From NCBI GenBank assembly GCA_046582635.1, contig JAYGEA010000281.1, positions 1 through 11,211 of the forward strand: a DNA stretch of 11,211 nt, given 5' to 3'. The DNA is from GCA-2731375 sp046582635 (GTDB lineage Bacteria; Pseudomonadota; Alphaproteobacteria; GCA-2731375). Shown one piece after another: positions 5,302 to 11,211 of the stretch. The notes below the pieces were generated by a model. That model made no database searches and was not told where the DNA came from. It saw nothing but the letters and a program-made list of their open reading frames with translations. Made by a program: the position numbers and the translations under genes. The first letter of the stretch is position 1. Every line of letters begins with the position of its first letter.

Positions 5302-7016
5302 ACGACAACACGGCCATCGGCGCGGCAACCACCACCAACGTGGGCCACGCCATTCTGGCGCGTCTGCGCGCGGCGGGGATTGAATATTTCCTGGCCAACG
5401 CGGGCACGGATTTCCCCCCGATTATCGAGGCCATTGCCCAATCCGGCGATGATGACGGGCCACAGGCGTTGGTCATTCCCCACGAGAATGTGGCCGTTTC
5501 CATGGCGCACGGTTATGCCATGGTCACGGGCAAGCCGTTGGCTGTCATGCTGCATGTGAATGTGGGCACCTCCAATGCCATTTGCGCCCTGACCAACGCC
5601 TACCGCACCAATGTGCCGTTGTTGCTGATGGCCGGGCGGACGCCCTGGTCGGAGCATGGGGGCCTATCCTCGGGGACCCGCAGCCGGCATATTCATTGGG
5701 CCCAGGAATTGTTCGATCAGGCCGGCATGCTGCGCGAGTTGGTGAAGTGGGACTATGAGCTGCGCACGCCGGCCGAGGTGGACAACGTAATCGACCGGGC
5801 CCTGACCATCAGCCAATCCGACATCCCCGGCCCGGTCTATATGTCCATCCCCCGGGAAGTTCTGGCCGCGCCCGCCGTGCCCTCGTCGGCGCCGCGGCGG
5901 TCCGCGCCCACGGGCCTGGCCCACCCGGACCCAGACCAGATCGCCCAGGCGGCGGAGATCCTGATGGCGGCCGAGAACCCCTTGATCATCACGGCGGATG
6001 TGGGCAAGTCGGTGGCGGCGGCGGGGCACCTGGCGGAGCTGGCCGAACGCCATGCCATTCCCGTCATCACCCACGTGCCCCGCTATTTGTGTTTGGGCAA
6101 CGACCACCCCATGCATTTGGATTACGAACCTTCGCCCCATCTGGCGGACGCGGACGCGGTGCTGGTGCTGGATTGCGATGTGCCTTGGATCCCGGCCACG
6201 GACCCGGTGCATGGGGAGGCAAAAGTCATCCACCTGGCCCCCGATCCGTTGTTCAGCCGCTATCCCATTCGCAGCTTTCCCGCCGTGCTGTCCATCGCGG
6301 CGGATGCGGAGGCCGCGTTGCCGCTTTTGGACCAGGCCATGTCCGGCATGGATGGGGGCGCGGTCACGGACCGGCGCGGCCGGGTCGCGGCGGCGCGGGG
6401 CAAGGTACGGGACAAATGGCAGGGTATTCGCGATGGCGCGCGCTCGGCGCAACCGATCCACCCCGCCTGGCTGGCGCAATGCGTCGGCGAGCTGCTGGAT
6501 GATCAGGCCATCCTGATCAATGAAATGGGCGTGGTGCCGCAACATGCGGGCATCAACCACCCCGGCCGCTATTACGGGCCCAGCCCGGCGGGCGGCCTAG
6601 GCTGGGGTCTGGGCGCGGCCCTGGGCGCCAAGCTGGCGGCGCCGGATGACCTGATCATCGCCGCCATTGGCGATGGCAGCTATTTCTTCGGCAACCCCAT
6701 GGCGGCCCATTATTGCGCCCGGGCCTATGACCTGCCGATCCTGTTTATCATCGTCAACAACCACGGCTGGGGCGCGGTGCGGCGCGCCACCAAGGCTATG
6801 TACCCGGATGGCAAGGCCCTGACCGGCAACGATATCCCGCTGTCCCGCATTGATCCCGCACCCGATTATGAAATGATCATTGAATCCTGCGGCGGCTATG
6901 GCGAGCGGATAACCGACCCCGACGCCCTGCCCGACGCCCTGGCCCGCGCCGTCAAAATGGTCCGGGAAGAGCGGCGCCAGGTGCTGTTGAACGTTGTCGT
7001 TTCGGAAGTTGTATGA
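5298..7016 (+). CDS. thiamine diphosphate-dependent enzyme, 2-oxo acid decarboxylase/acetolactate synthase type
   Basis: This 572-residue protein has the three-domain layout of the POX/benzoylformate decarboxylase/acetolactate synthase family. The N-terminal pyrimidine-binding domain (about 14-185) has FLANAGTDFPPI and PHENVAVSMAHGYA, where Glu63 is the conserved Glu that activates ThDP. The middle domain (about 210-345) is a Rossmann-like fold with ADVGKS. The C-terminal domain (about 390-570) carries IGDGSYFFGN (457-466), and VNN (486-488) ends the ThDP/Mg2+ motif. Such enzymes cleave or form C-C bonds next to a carbonyl. The segment around 115-155 (TPWSEHGG, then RHIHWAQE) does not look like acetolactate synthase, and no small regulatory subunit follows. 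Amino-acid biosynthesis is therefore unlikely. ATGA overlaps on both sides tie it to the UbiD and SDR genes. A role on a 2-oxo acid or aldehyde intermediate, by decarboxylation or lyase cleavage, is inferred. Confidence 0.94.
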   Translation: MNDNTAIGAATTTNVGHAILARLRAAGIEYFLANAGTDFPPIIEAIAQSGDDDGPQALVIPHENVAVSMAHGYAMVTGKPLAVMLHVNVGTSNAICALTNAYRTNVPLLLMAGRTPWSEHGGLSSGTRSRHIHWAQELFDQAGMLRELVKWDYELRTPAEVDNVIDRALTISQSDIPGPVYMSIPREVLAAPAVPSSAPRRSAPTGLAHPDPDQIAQAAEILMAAENPLIITADVGKSVAAAGHLAELAERHAIPVITHVPRYLCLGNDHPMHLDYEPSPHLADADAVLVLDCDVPWIPATDPVHGEAKVIHLAPDPLFSRYPIRSFPAVLSIAADAEAALPLLDQAMSGMDGGAVTDRRGRVAAARGKVRDKWQGIRDGARSAQPIHPAWLAQCVGELLDDQAILINEMGVVPQHAGINHPGRYYGPSPAGGLGWGLGAALGAKLAAPDDLIIAAIGDGSYFFGNPMAAHYCARAYDLPILFIIVNNHGWGAVRRATKAMYPDGKALTGNDIPLSRIDPAPDYEMIIESCGGYGERITDPDALPDALARAVKMVREERRQVLLNVVVSEVV

Positions 7017-7789
7017 GCATGAATTCGCAAGATAGCGTCCTCCCCTCCATGCGGGTCGACGGCCAGGTCGCTCTGGTCACCGGCGCGGGCAGGGGCATCG
7101 GCAAGGGTTGCACCCTGGCCCTGGCCGAGGCGGGCGCCGAGGTTATCGCGATGAGCCGCACGGCGTCCGAAGTTGAGGCGGTGGCCGCCGAGATCGAGGC
7201 CAAGGGTGGCAAGGCCAGCGCCATTGCCTGCGACGTCACCGATCAGGCCGCCATGACGGCCGCCTTCGCGAGCATCGAGCGCCTGGATATTCTGGTCAAC
7301 AACGCGGGCACCAACGTCCCCATGGGTTTCCTGAAGGCCGATGTGGAAACCCTGGATCTCATGCTGAACCTGAACATCCGCGCCGCCTTTCTGGTGGCCC
7401 AGGCGGCGGCCCGGATCATGGCGGACCGGGGCGAGGGCGGCGTGATCATCCATCTCTCTTCCACCTTCGGCAAGGTGGGACGGCCCGGCATGTCGATCTA
7501 TTCCGGCACCAAGCACTTTATCGAGGGCCTGACCAAATCCACCGCCGTGGAACTGGCGCCCCGGAACATCCGCGTCGTCGCCGTGGGCCCCACCGCCATC
7601 GCCACGCCCATGCTCAAGGATCGTTTGGCGGACCCAGACGTGGCCGCCGAATTGACCTCCCGCATCCCCATGGGCCGGGTTGGCAAAATCGAGGATGTGC
7701 TGGGCGCCGTGGTCTTCCTGGCCTCCCCCGCCGCCGCCCTGATCACCGGCACCACCATCATGGTCGACGGCGGCTGGACCGCGCCATAG
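7013..7789 (+). CDS. short-chain dehydrogenase/reductase (classical SDR)
   Basis: This 258-residue classical SDR is complete. TGAGRGIG (23-30) binds the nucleotide, and DV at 74-75 contacts the adenine. NNAG is at 96-99, Asn121 falls in LNLNIR, and the catalytic set is Ser150, Tyr163 and Lys167 in the motif YSGTK. The Ser-Tyr gap of 13 is standard, and the C-terminal VDGGW is typical. Arg49 in AMSRT after the second beta strand favours NADP(H), though this rule is not absolute. The family interconverts alcohols and ketones, or 3-hydroxy- and 3-oxoacyl compounds. Its start overlaps the upstream stop (ATGA). A second ATG two codons later (7019) is an alternative start. In this operon it probably oxidises or reduces a hydroxy/oxo intermediate made by the neighbouring enzymes. 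The motifs do not distinguish a FabG-like role from a catabolic one, but the context favours catabolic. Confidence 0.95.
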   Translation: MSMNSQDSVLPSMRVDGQVALVTGAGRGIGKGCTLALAEAGAEVIAMSRTASEVEAVAAEIEAKGGKASAIACDVTDQAAMTAAFASIERLDILVNNAGTNVPMGFLKADVETLDLMLNLNIRAAFLVAQAAARIMADRGEGGVIIHLSSTFGKVGRPGMSIYSGTKHFIEGLTKSTAVELAPRNIRVVAVGPTAIATPMLKDRLADPDVAAELTSRIPMGRVGKIEDVLGAVVFLASPAAALITGTTIMVDGGWTAP

Positions 7790-8989
7790 ATGAACCATGA
7801 TCGTATCCTGATCGCCGGGGCCGGCCCGGTGGGGCTGAGCGCGGCGGCCTATCTGATCTGGCACCGCATCCCCGTCACCATCTTCGAGGCCGAGGCGCAA
7901 TTGCCCGAAAACCTCCGCGCCTCCACCTTTCATCCCCCCACCCTGGATATGCTGGCGCCCTACGGTGCCGCCAAAAGCCTGATCGATCAGGGTCTGGTGG
8001 CGCCAAAATTTCAGTTCCGCGGCCGCGACGAAGGCTGCCTGGCCGAGTTTGACTTCGGCCTGCTGCGGGACGAAACCGCGCATCCCTTTCGGGTGCAATG
8101 TGAACAGTTCAAATTGAACCATCTGCTGCATGCGTGGCTGCTGGCCCAGGGCGGCGCGGATATCCGTTTCAGCCACGCCATTACCGGGCTCCACCAAGAT
8201 GATGACGGCGTCGGGGCGGTGGTGGCGACACCGGATGGCGAAGAAAGCTTCACGGGCCGTTGGCTGATTGGAGCGGAAGGCGCCAACAGCGTCGTGCGCC
8301 AGGCGCTGGATATTCCGTTCGAGGGCTTCACCTGGGACGAACGGTTTCTGGTGGTTTCCACGCCGTTCGATTTTGCCACGGCCATGCCCGATTTGACCCA
8401 TGTCAACTATTTCGCCGACCCGGCGCAATGGTTCTTCCTGCTCAAGGTGCCGGGCCTGTGGCGGGCCATGTTTCCCACCAAGGCCTCCGAATCCGAAACG
8501 GAGATCTTTGATCCCGATCGTATTGAGGCCCGCATGCAATGGGCCCATGCCAAGCCAGAGGCCTATGAGCACCGCCACACCACCCTGTATCGGGTGCATC
8601 AAAGGGTGGCCAAGAACTACCGCCGCGGCCGCGCCTTCATCGCCGGCGACGCGGCCCATATCAACAACCCCCTGGGCGGCATGGGCATGAACGGCGGCAT
8701 TCACGATGCCTTCAATCTGGCGGAAAAGCTGACGGCGGTCTGGCATGGGGAGCAGCCCGAGAGCCATCTGGCGCTGTACGAAGCCCAACGCCGCCCCATC
8801 GCGCTCGATTACGTCAACACCCACACCATCCGCACCAAGCAGAACCTGGAGGCCAGCACGCCGGAAGGCCAACGGGCCTTTCGCGATTTCCTGGATGAGG
8901 TCTCCGCCGACCCGGAAAAAACCCGCGACTACCTGCGCCGCACCGCCATGATCGCCAGCTTGGCCGAGGCGGCGAAGATCACGGCGTAG
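7790..8989 (+). CDS. FAD-dependent monooxygenase, class A (PHBH type)
   Basis: This 399-residue flavoprotein has the order of motifs of single-component aromatic hydroxylases. GAGPVG (10-15) follows the first beta strand and binds the FAD ADP. GAEGANSVVR (161-170) sits at the position of the DG motif. AGDAAHINNPLGGMGMNGG (285-303) is the GD motif and the loop contacting the flavin ribityl chain. Class A enzymes use NAD(P)H and O2 to hydroxylate phenols or related rings. The DG motif has Glu163 where Asp is usual, a mild change in a position involved in FAD and pyridine-nucleotide binding. The protein lacks the long C-terminal thioredoxin-like domain of phenol hydroxylases. The ATG directly abuts the SDR stop (TAGATG) with no strong ribosome site, so translation probably depends on coupling. 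It is the last gene of the operon. A decarboxylating hydroxylation or hydroxylation after UbiD action are both possible. Confidence 0.94.
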   Translation: MNHDRILIAGAGPVGLSAAAYLIWHRIPVTIFEAEAQLPENLRASTFHPPTLDMLAPYGAAKSLIDQGLVAPKFQFRGRDEGCLAEFDFGLLRDETAHPFRVQCEQFKLNHLLHAWLLAQGGADIRFSHAITGLHQDDDGVGAVVATPDGEESFTGRWLIGAEGANSVVRQALDIPFEGFTWDERFLVVSTPFDFATAMPDLTHVNYFADPAQWFFLLKVPGLWRAMFPTKASESETEIFDPDRIEARMQWAHAKPEAYEHRHTTLYRVHQRVAKNYRRGRAFIAGDAAHINNPLGGMGMNGGIHDAFNLAEKLTAVWHGEQPESHLALYEAQRRPIALDYVNTHTIRTKQNLEASTPEGQRAFRDFLDEVSADPEKTRDYLRRTAMIASLAEAAKITA

Positions 8990-9103
8990 GCGGTCAAAAA
9001 TACTTGCCCCTATCGGTCCGCCGTTTGGTGTATGCGTTGTTCCAGGGGGCGGGCATTGTCGTTAAGTTAATGCACTGCAGCATATAGTATGGCTGCGCGG
9101 GCA

Positions 9104-9131
9104 TTTACGAAGCGTGCCATTCGAGTATATT
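9104..9131 (+). promoter_or_regulatory. candidate promoter for the ankyrin/PG-binding gene
   Basis: The 237-base gap 8990-9226 is visibly AT-richer than the operon and holds no clear gene or T-tailed terminator. TTTACG (9104-9109) and TATATT (9126-9131) lie 16 bases apart. The -10 box matches consensus at five of six positions. A leader of about 90 bases would follow, starting in a short inverted repeat, GGACTT (9138-9143) with AAGTCC (9156-9161). A second A/T-rich box, TATAGT (9083-9088), lies upstream of it. Confidence 0.35.
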
Positions 9132-9226
9132 TTGATGGGACTTTTAGATTAAGCTAAGTCCATTATGCTCGAGCCTGCCTGATGGTTCGAATATTTGCGC
9201 CCAGTCAATTGCAACGGGGCAGGAAA

Positions 9227-9520
9227 ATGCAACTCAACTTTTTTAGATTCACGGGCATCTTGAAATGCGTCCGGATATTCCTGTTCGCCCTGTTTGCTTT
9301 TACAAGCCAGGTTGAAGCCGTTGAACTCGGCGGGTATTGCACATCTCTTTTCGAAAAATTCGAACAATCCGATGAGTATTACCGCTCTTTCGTCCTGGCT
9401 ATAGGCGACGAGCGCAATATCTGCACATGGGACATTTCACCATCCGACGCGATGTCCGAATGCCGGCTGTCAATGTATCAACAGCGGTTGGAAAAAACAC
9501 GGCGATCTGGCCGAATGTAA
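9227..9520 (+). CDS. 5' part of a frameshifted exported protein (signal peptide and Cys-rich domain)
   Basis: As read, this is a 97-residue product. It has a basic start, a hydrophobic core (about 15-26) and a likely signal cleavage after QVEA (residue 31), so it is exported. The mature part holds Cys38, Cys66 and Cys79, and runs into TRRSGRM and a stop. The last residues look like a frameshift tail: one base fewer in the A-run at 9492-9497 continues it as QQRLEKHGDLAECKEYARS and then joins the reading frame of the gene at 9552. The start at 9227 is chosen over an in-frame ATG at 9182 because a GGGGCAGGA ribosome site lies just before it and it places the signal peptide at the N-terminus. No function is recognised for the Cys-containing domain. 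Base use is more A/T-rich than in the operon. Confidence 0.65.
   Translation: MQLNFFRFTGILKCVRIFLFALFAFTSQVEAVELGGYCTSLFEKFEQSDEYYRSFVLAIGDERNICTWDISPSDAMSECRLSMYQQRLEKTRRSGRM
9491..9498 (+). other. frameshift point in a run of six A
   Basis: The codons before the break are TTG GAA AAA ACA (9488-9499). Deleting any one A from 9492-9497 gives GAA AAA CAC GGC GAT CTG GCC and opens the frame through to the stop at 11138. The joined product from 9227 is 636 residues. The heptamer A-AAA-AAC is present but is in the wrong phase for classic -1 ribosomal slippage, and the shift needed is +1. A sequencing or assembly error, a true mutation, or RNA polymerase slippage on the A-run could each explain it. 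Confidence 0.8.
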
Positions 9521-9551
9521 GGAATATGCCAGATCACCGGTCGATGGGCGG

Positions 9552-11138
9552 ATGAAGATTGTTTGGCAACCCGATGCCGCGGTCAATACTGCCGCGGACG
9601 CCCAGAGCTCCGCGCATGTGGCGTCGGTTGCCGCCAAAAATAATAGTGACAGACAGATCTGTATAGATGCGGTGATTGCGAGCAAAGTTGTAAATGGGCT
9701 GCCGACCCGGTTTTCGTGGTCCAATTATGCATCGATTGCGGTGGGGAAGGCCAAAGACAGGGGGTATTCGGCCAAGAGGTGTTGGGAATTTGTCCGGAAA
9801 GTCGGCAGGCTTAAGGCTGAAGAGCACGCCCGCAAGGCAGCCGCGGAAGCAAAAGTGGCCGAGGTTGCCTGGCCGGTTGATAGCGTGTTTTCGTTTGCCA
9901 AGAGCGGCGATACGGGCAAATTGAACAAAGCTCTTCATCAGGGCACCGATATCGATGAGACATCACCGACACGCCGTCAAACCTTGCTTATTGTGGCGGC
10001 GCGGCATGGCCATCTTGAGACGGTTTCATTTTTGGCCAGCCGGCAGGCAAAGTTGAATGAGCAGGATGCCGACGGGTTCACGGCGCTGTCCATCGCCGCC
10101 AAGAACAATCATGCGACCATTGTCCGCTATTTGATCAAACATGGCGCAAATACACATTTGCGGGCGGGGCAACGCCTCGCCAAGGACCTGACCACAAATC
10201 CCTACATCAAAAAATTGCTGAACGATGCCCAGAGCATCCGTGTGGCGTTCGTTTTGGAAGACAAGGCTTTGCGCGAAGTCAGGCGCCAGGAAGTCCTGGC
10301 CGAAGAACGACGGCAAGACGAGTTGAATAGCCAAGCAAAATTCGAAATGGCGTTACGGGACGGCCAACGCCTGGAGAACGACCTTGACCCCGAAGGAAGA
10401 CGCCAGATACAGCATGGTCTGGTCGCAATGGGGTTCCATAAAGGGACGGTCGACGGAATTTTGGGTATGGGAACGCGCCGATCCATTTCCGCCTATCAAA
10501 AATCTTTGGGCGAGCTGGAAACCGGATACCTGTCGCGTGCCCGATTGGCCAAAGTCCGCGAAAGGGGAAGACAACACTTCGCCGCTTCCGCGTCTGGACG
10601 GAAGCAAAGGGCCCAAGCGGCCCGTCTCGCGCTTGTGGCCGAACAGGAGCGAAAGGCCGCCAGAGCGGAACAATTGCGCAAGGATGAAGACGCGCGCCGC
10701 GCGGCGGCAGCCGAACAAAGGGGCAAAATTGCGGAACGCCGGCGGCTGGCGGAACGCCAACGTAAAGAAAAAAGTCTGTATGCGAAGTATGATGCGACCG
10801 CAAACATATTGGTCTCGGATGTGTCGGAATTTATCAAAGCCAATCCAAGGACAAAATATCTTCTCGACATCATAACCTCGGTTGGCGGCATCAAATCGGC
10901 CCTATCGGCCAAGTCCGGGTCCCGGCTGAAGGATAAGCTGGCTGAACTTGAAAATTTGATGGCGGGAATTAAGCCATTCGGCCTGTTTTTAGAGAGCCGA
11001 GCGGCGAAGCGCCAAAAAGCAGCGCTGCGCGAACTGGCCGAAACCAAACAGTTGCTTAATTCGGAAATTGATTTTCTGCGTCAATTCGTGGTGCAAAATT
11101 TTGTCTCAGAGTCTGACTCGAAACTCTATGTTTCATAA
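9552..11138 (+). CDS. ankyrin-repeat and peptidoglycan-binding protein, 3' part of frameshifted gene
   Basis: As read from the ATG at 9552, this is a 528-residue protein with no signal peptide of its own. Residues 35-80 form a Cys-bearing segment (ICIDA, then RGYSAKRCWEF). Two to three ankyrin repeats follow at about 109-205, including QTLLIVAARHGHLETVSFL and GFTALSIAAKNNHATIVRYL (177-195 region). A peptidoglycan-binding type 1 domain lies at about 284-335 (GLVAMGFHKGTVDGILGMG and TRRSISAYQ). A long Arg/Glu/Ala-rich stretch (about 336-410) is probably coiled coil. The tail has another helical part with KLAELENLMAG (461-471) and LRELAETKQLL (492-502). PG-binding domains act in the periplasm, so the natural protein needs the signal peptide encoded at 9227, which is in another frame. 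A structural cell-envelope role is likely; no catalytic domain is visible. The ATG at 9552 lacks a convincing ribosome site, which supports the joined-gene view. Confidence 0.75.
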   Translation: MKIVWQPDAAVNTAADAQSSAHVASVAAKNNSDRQICIDAVIASKVVNGLPTRFSWSNYASIAVGKAKDRGYSAKRCWEFVRKVGRLKAEEHARKAAAEAKVAEVAWPVDSVFSFAKSGDTGKLNKALHQGTDIDETSPTRRQTLLIVAARHGHLETVSFLASRQAKLNEQDADGFTALSIAAKNNHATIVRYLIKHGANTHLRAGQRLAKDLTTNPYIKKLLNDAQSIRVAFVLEDKALREVRRQEVLAEERRQDELNSQAKFEMALRDGQRLENDLDPEGRRQIQHGLVAMGFHKGTVDGILGMGTRRSISAYQKSLGELETGYLSRARLAKVRERGRQHFAASASGRKQRAQAARLALVAEQERKAARAEQLRKDEDARRAAAAEQRGKIAERRRLAERQRKEKSLYAKYDATANILVSDVSEFIKANPRTKYLLDIITSVGGIKSALSAKSGSRLKDKLAELENLMAGIKPFGLFLESRAAKRQKAALRELAETKQLLNSEIDFLRQFVVQNFVSESDSKLYVS

Positions 11139-11159
11139 CAATATCTTGCGAGGCGCCGA

Positions 11160-11211
11160 GTGACGAGCCTGATATGGGCGATGAGGAGCCAAGCTTCGGC
11201 GGAAGCGATTG
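11160..11211 (+). CDS. possible start of a further gene, cut by the window edge
   Basis: After the stop at 11138 no terminator is visible and two start sites compete. GTG at 11160 has a GAGG ribosome site six bases upstream (11150-11153) and would begin V-T-S-L-I-W-A-M. ATG at 11174, in another frame, would begin M-G-D-E-E-P-S-F-G-G-S-D but has no good ribosome site. Both frames stay open to the edge. Too little is present to name a product or be sure there is a gene. Confidence 0.25.
   Translation, partial: MTSLIWAMRSQASAEAI

Noticed and set aside
3919..5328. Minus-strand open frame of 469 codons opposite the UbiD gene
   Set aside because: It is a shadow of a gene with complete active-site motifs, and its product shows no recognisable fold.
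6896..8872. Minus-strand open frame of 658 codons spanning parts of three operon genes
   Set aside because: It crosses the ends of genes with strong family motifs. Its product is Gly/His/Gln-rich and featureless, so its length reflects codon bias only.
8989..9024. Possible terminator after the operon (GGCGG at 8989-8993 with CCGCC at 9018-9022)
   Set aside because: The stem is only five bases with a 24-base loop and just three T after it. This is too weak to call.
9492..9498. Programmed -1 ribosomal frameshifting at AAAAAAC
   Set aside because: The heptamer is not in the phase needed for -1 slippage, and joining the frames requires +1. Transcriptional slippage or an indel fits better.
1..11211. 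CRISPR arrays, insertion sequences, phage genes or defence systems
   Set aside because: No spaced direct repeats, transposase, terminal inverted repeats, or phage or defence domains are visible anywhere in the window.

Overview
The window is GC-rich DNA with strong third-position G/C bias. It has dense, same-strand gene packing and Shine-Dalgarno starts. The gene types (UbiD-family decarboxylase, ThDP enzyme, SDR and class A flavin monooxygenase in one tight operon; a small Cys-containing lipoprotein; a tRNA-Val(GAC) of alphaproteobacterial type) suggest an alphaproteobacterium, perhaps of the Rhodospirillales. That placement is an inference from style, not from a marker gene. All protein genes lie on the plus strand; only the tRNA is on the minus strand.

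Layout: (1) 2-145: tRNA-Val(GAC) on the minus strand, with a plausible promoter and a leader hairpin. (2) 231-1727: a secreted PA14-like protein and, 18 bases later, a metallo-beta-lactamase-fold hydrolase. (3) 1728-1962: a gene-free stretch with several GC-rich hairpins, two of which share a strand and so could exclude each other. (4) 1963-2229: a small probable lipoprotein. (5) 2333-8989: five genes joined by ATGA overlaps or direct abutment: acyl-CoA synthetase, prenylated-FMN (UbiD) decarboxylase, ThDP-dependent enzyme, short-chain dehydrogenase and FAD monooxygenase. (6) 8990-9226: an AT-richer spacer with a candidate promoter. (7) 9227-11138: a secreted ankyrin-repeat plus peptidoglycan-binding protein, split into two reading frames by one base in a run of six A. 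(8) 11139-11211: the possible start of another gene, cut by the window edge.

The five-gene operon is the main feature. Its members form a plausible catabolic set for an aromatic or heteroaromatic carboxylic acid: CoA activation, non-oxidative decarboxylation, C-C bond cleavage or formation on a 2-oxo acid or aldehyde, alcohol/ketone redox, and ring or side-chain hydroxylation. No transporter, regulator, ring-cleavage dioxygenase or flavin prenyltransferase (UbiX) is in the window, so the substrate and the order of steps cannot be read from the sequence. I do not recognise the combination as a named pathway.

The second item of interest is the frameshifted gene at the right. Removing one A from the run at 9492-9497 restores a single 636-residue exported protein. 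It is therefore a sequencing indel, a recent mutation, or a case of slippage-dependent expression.
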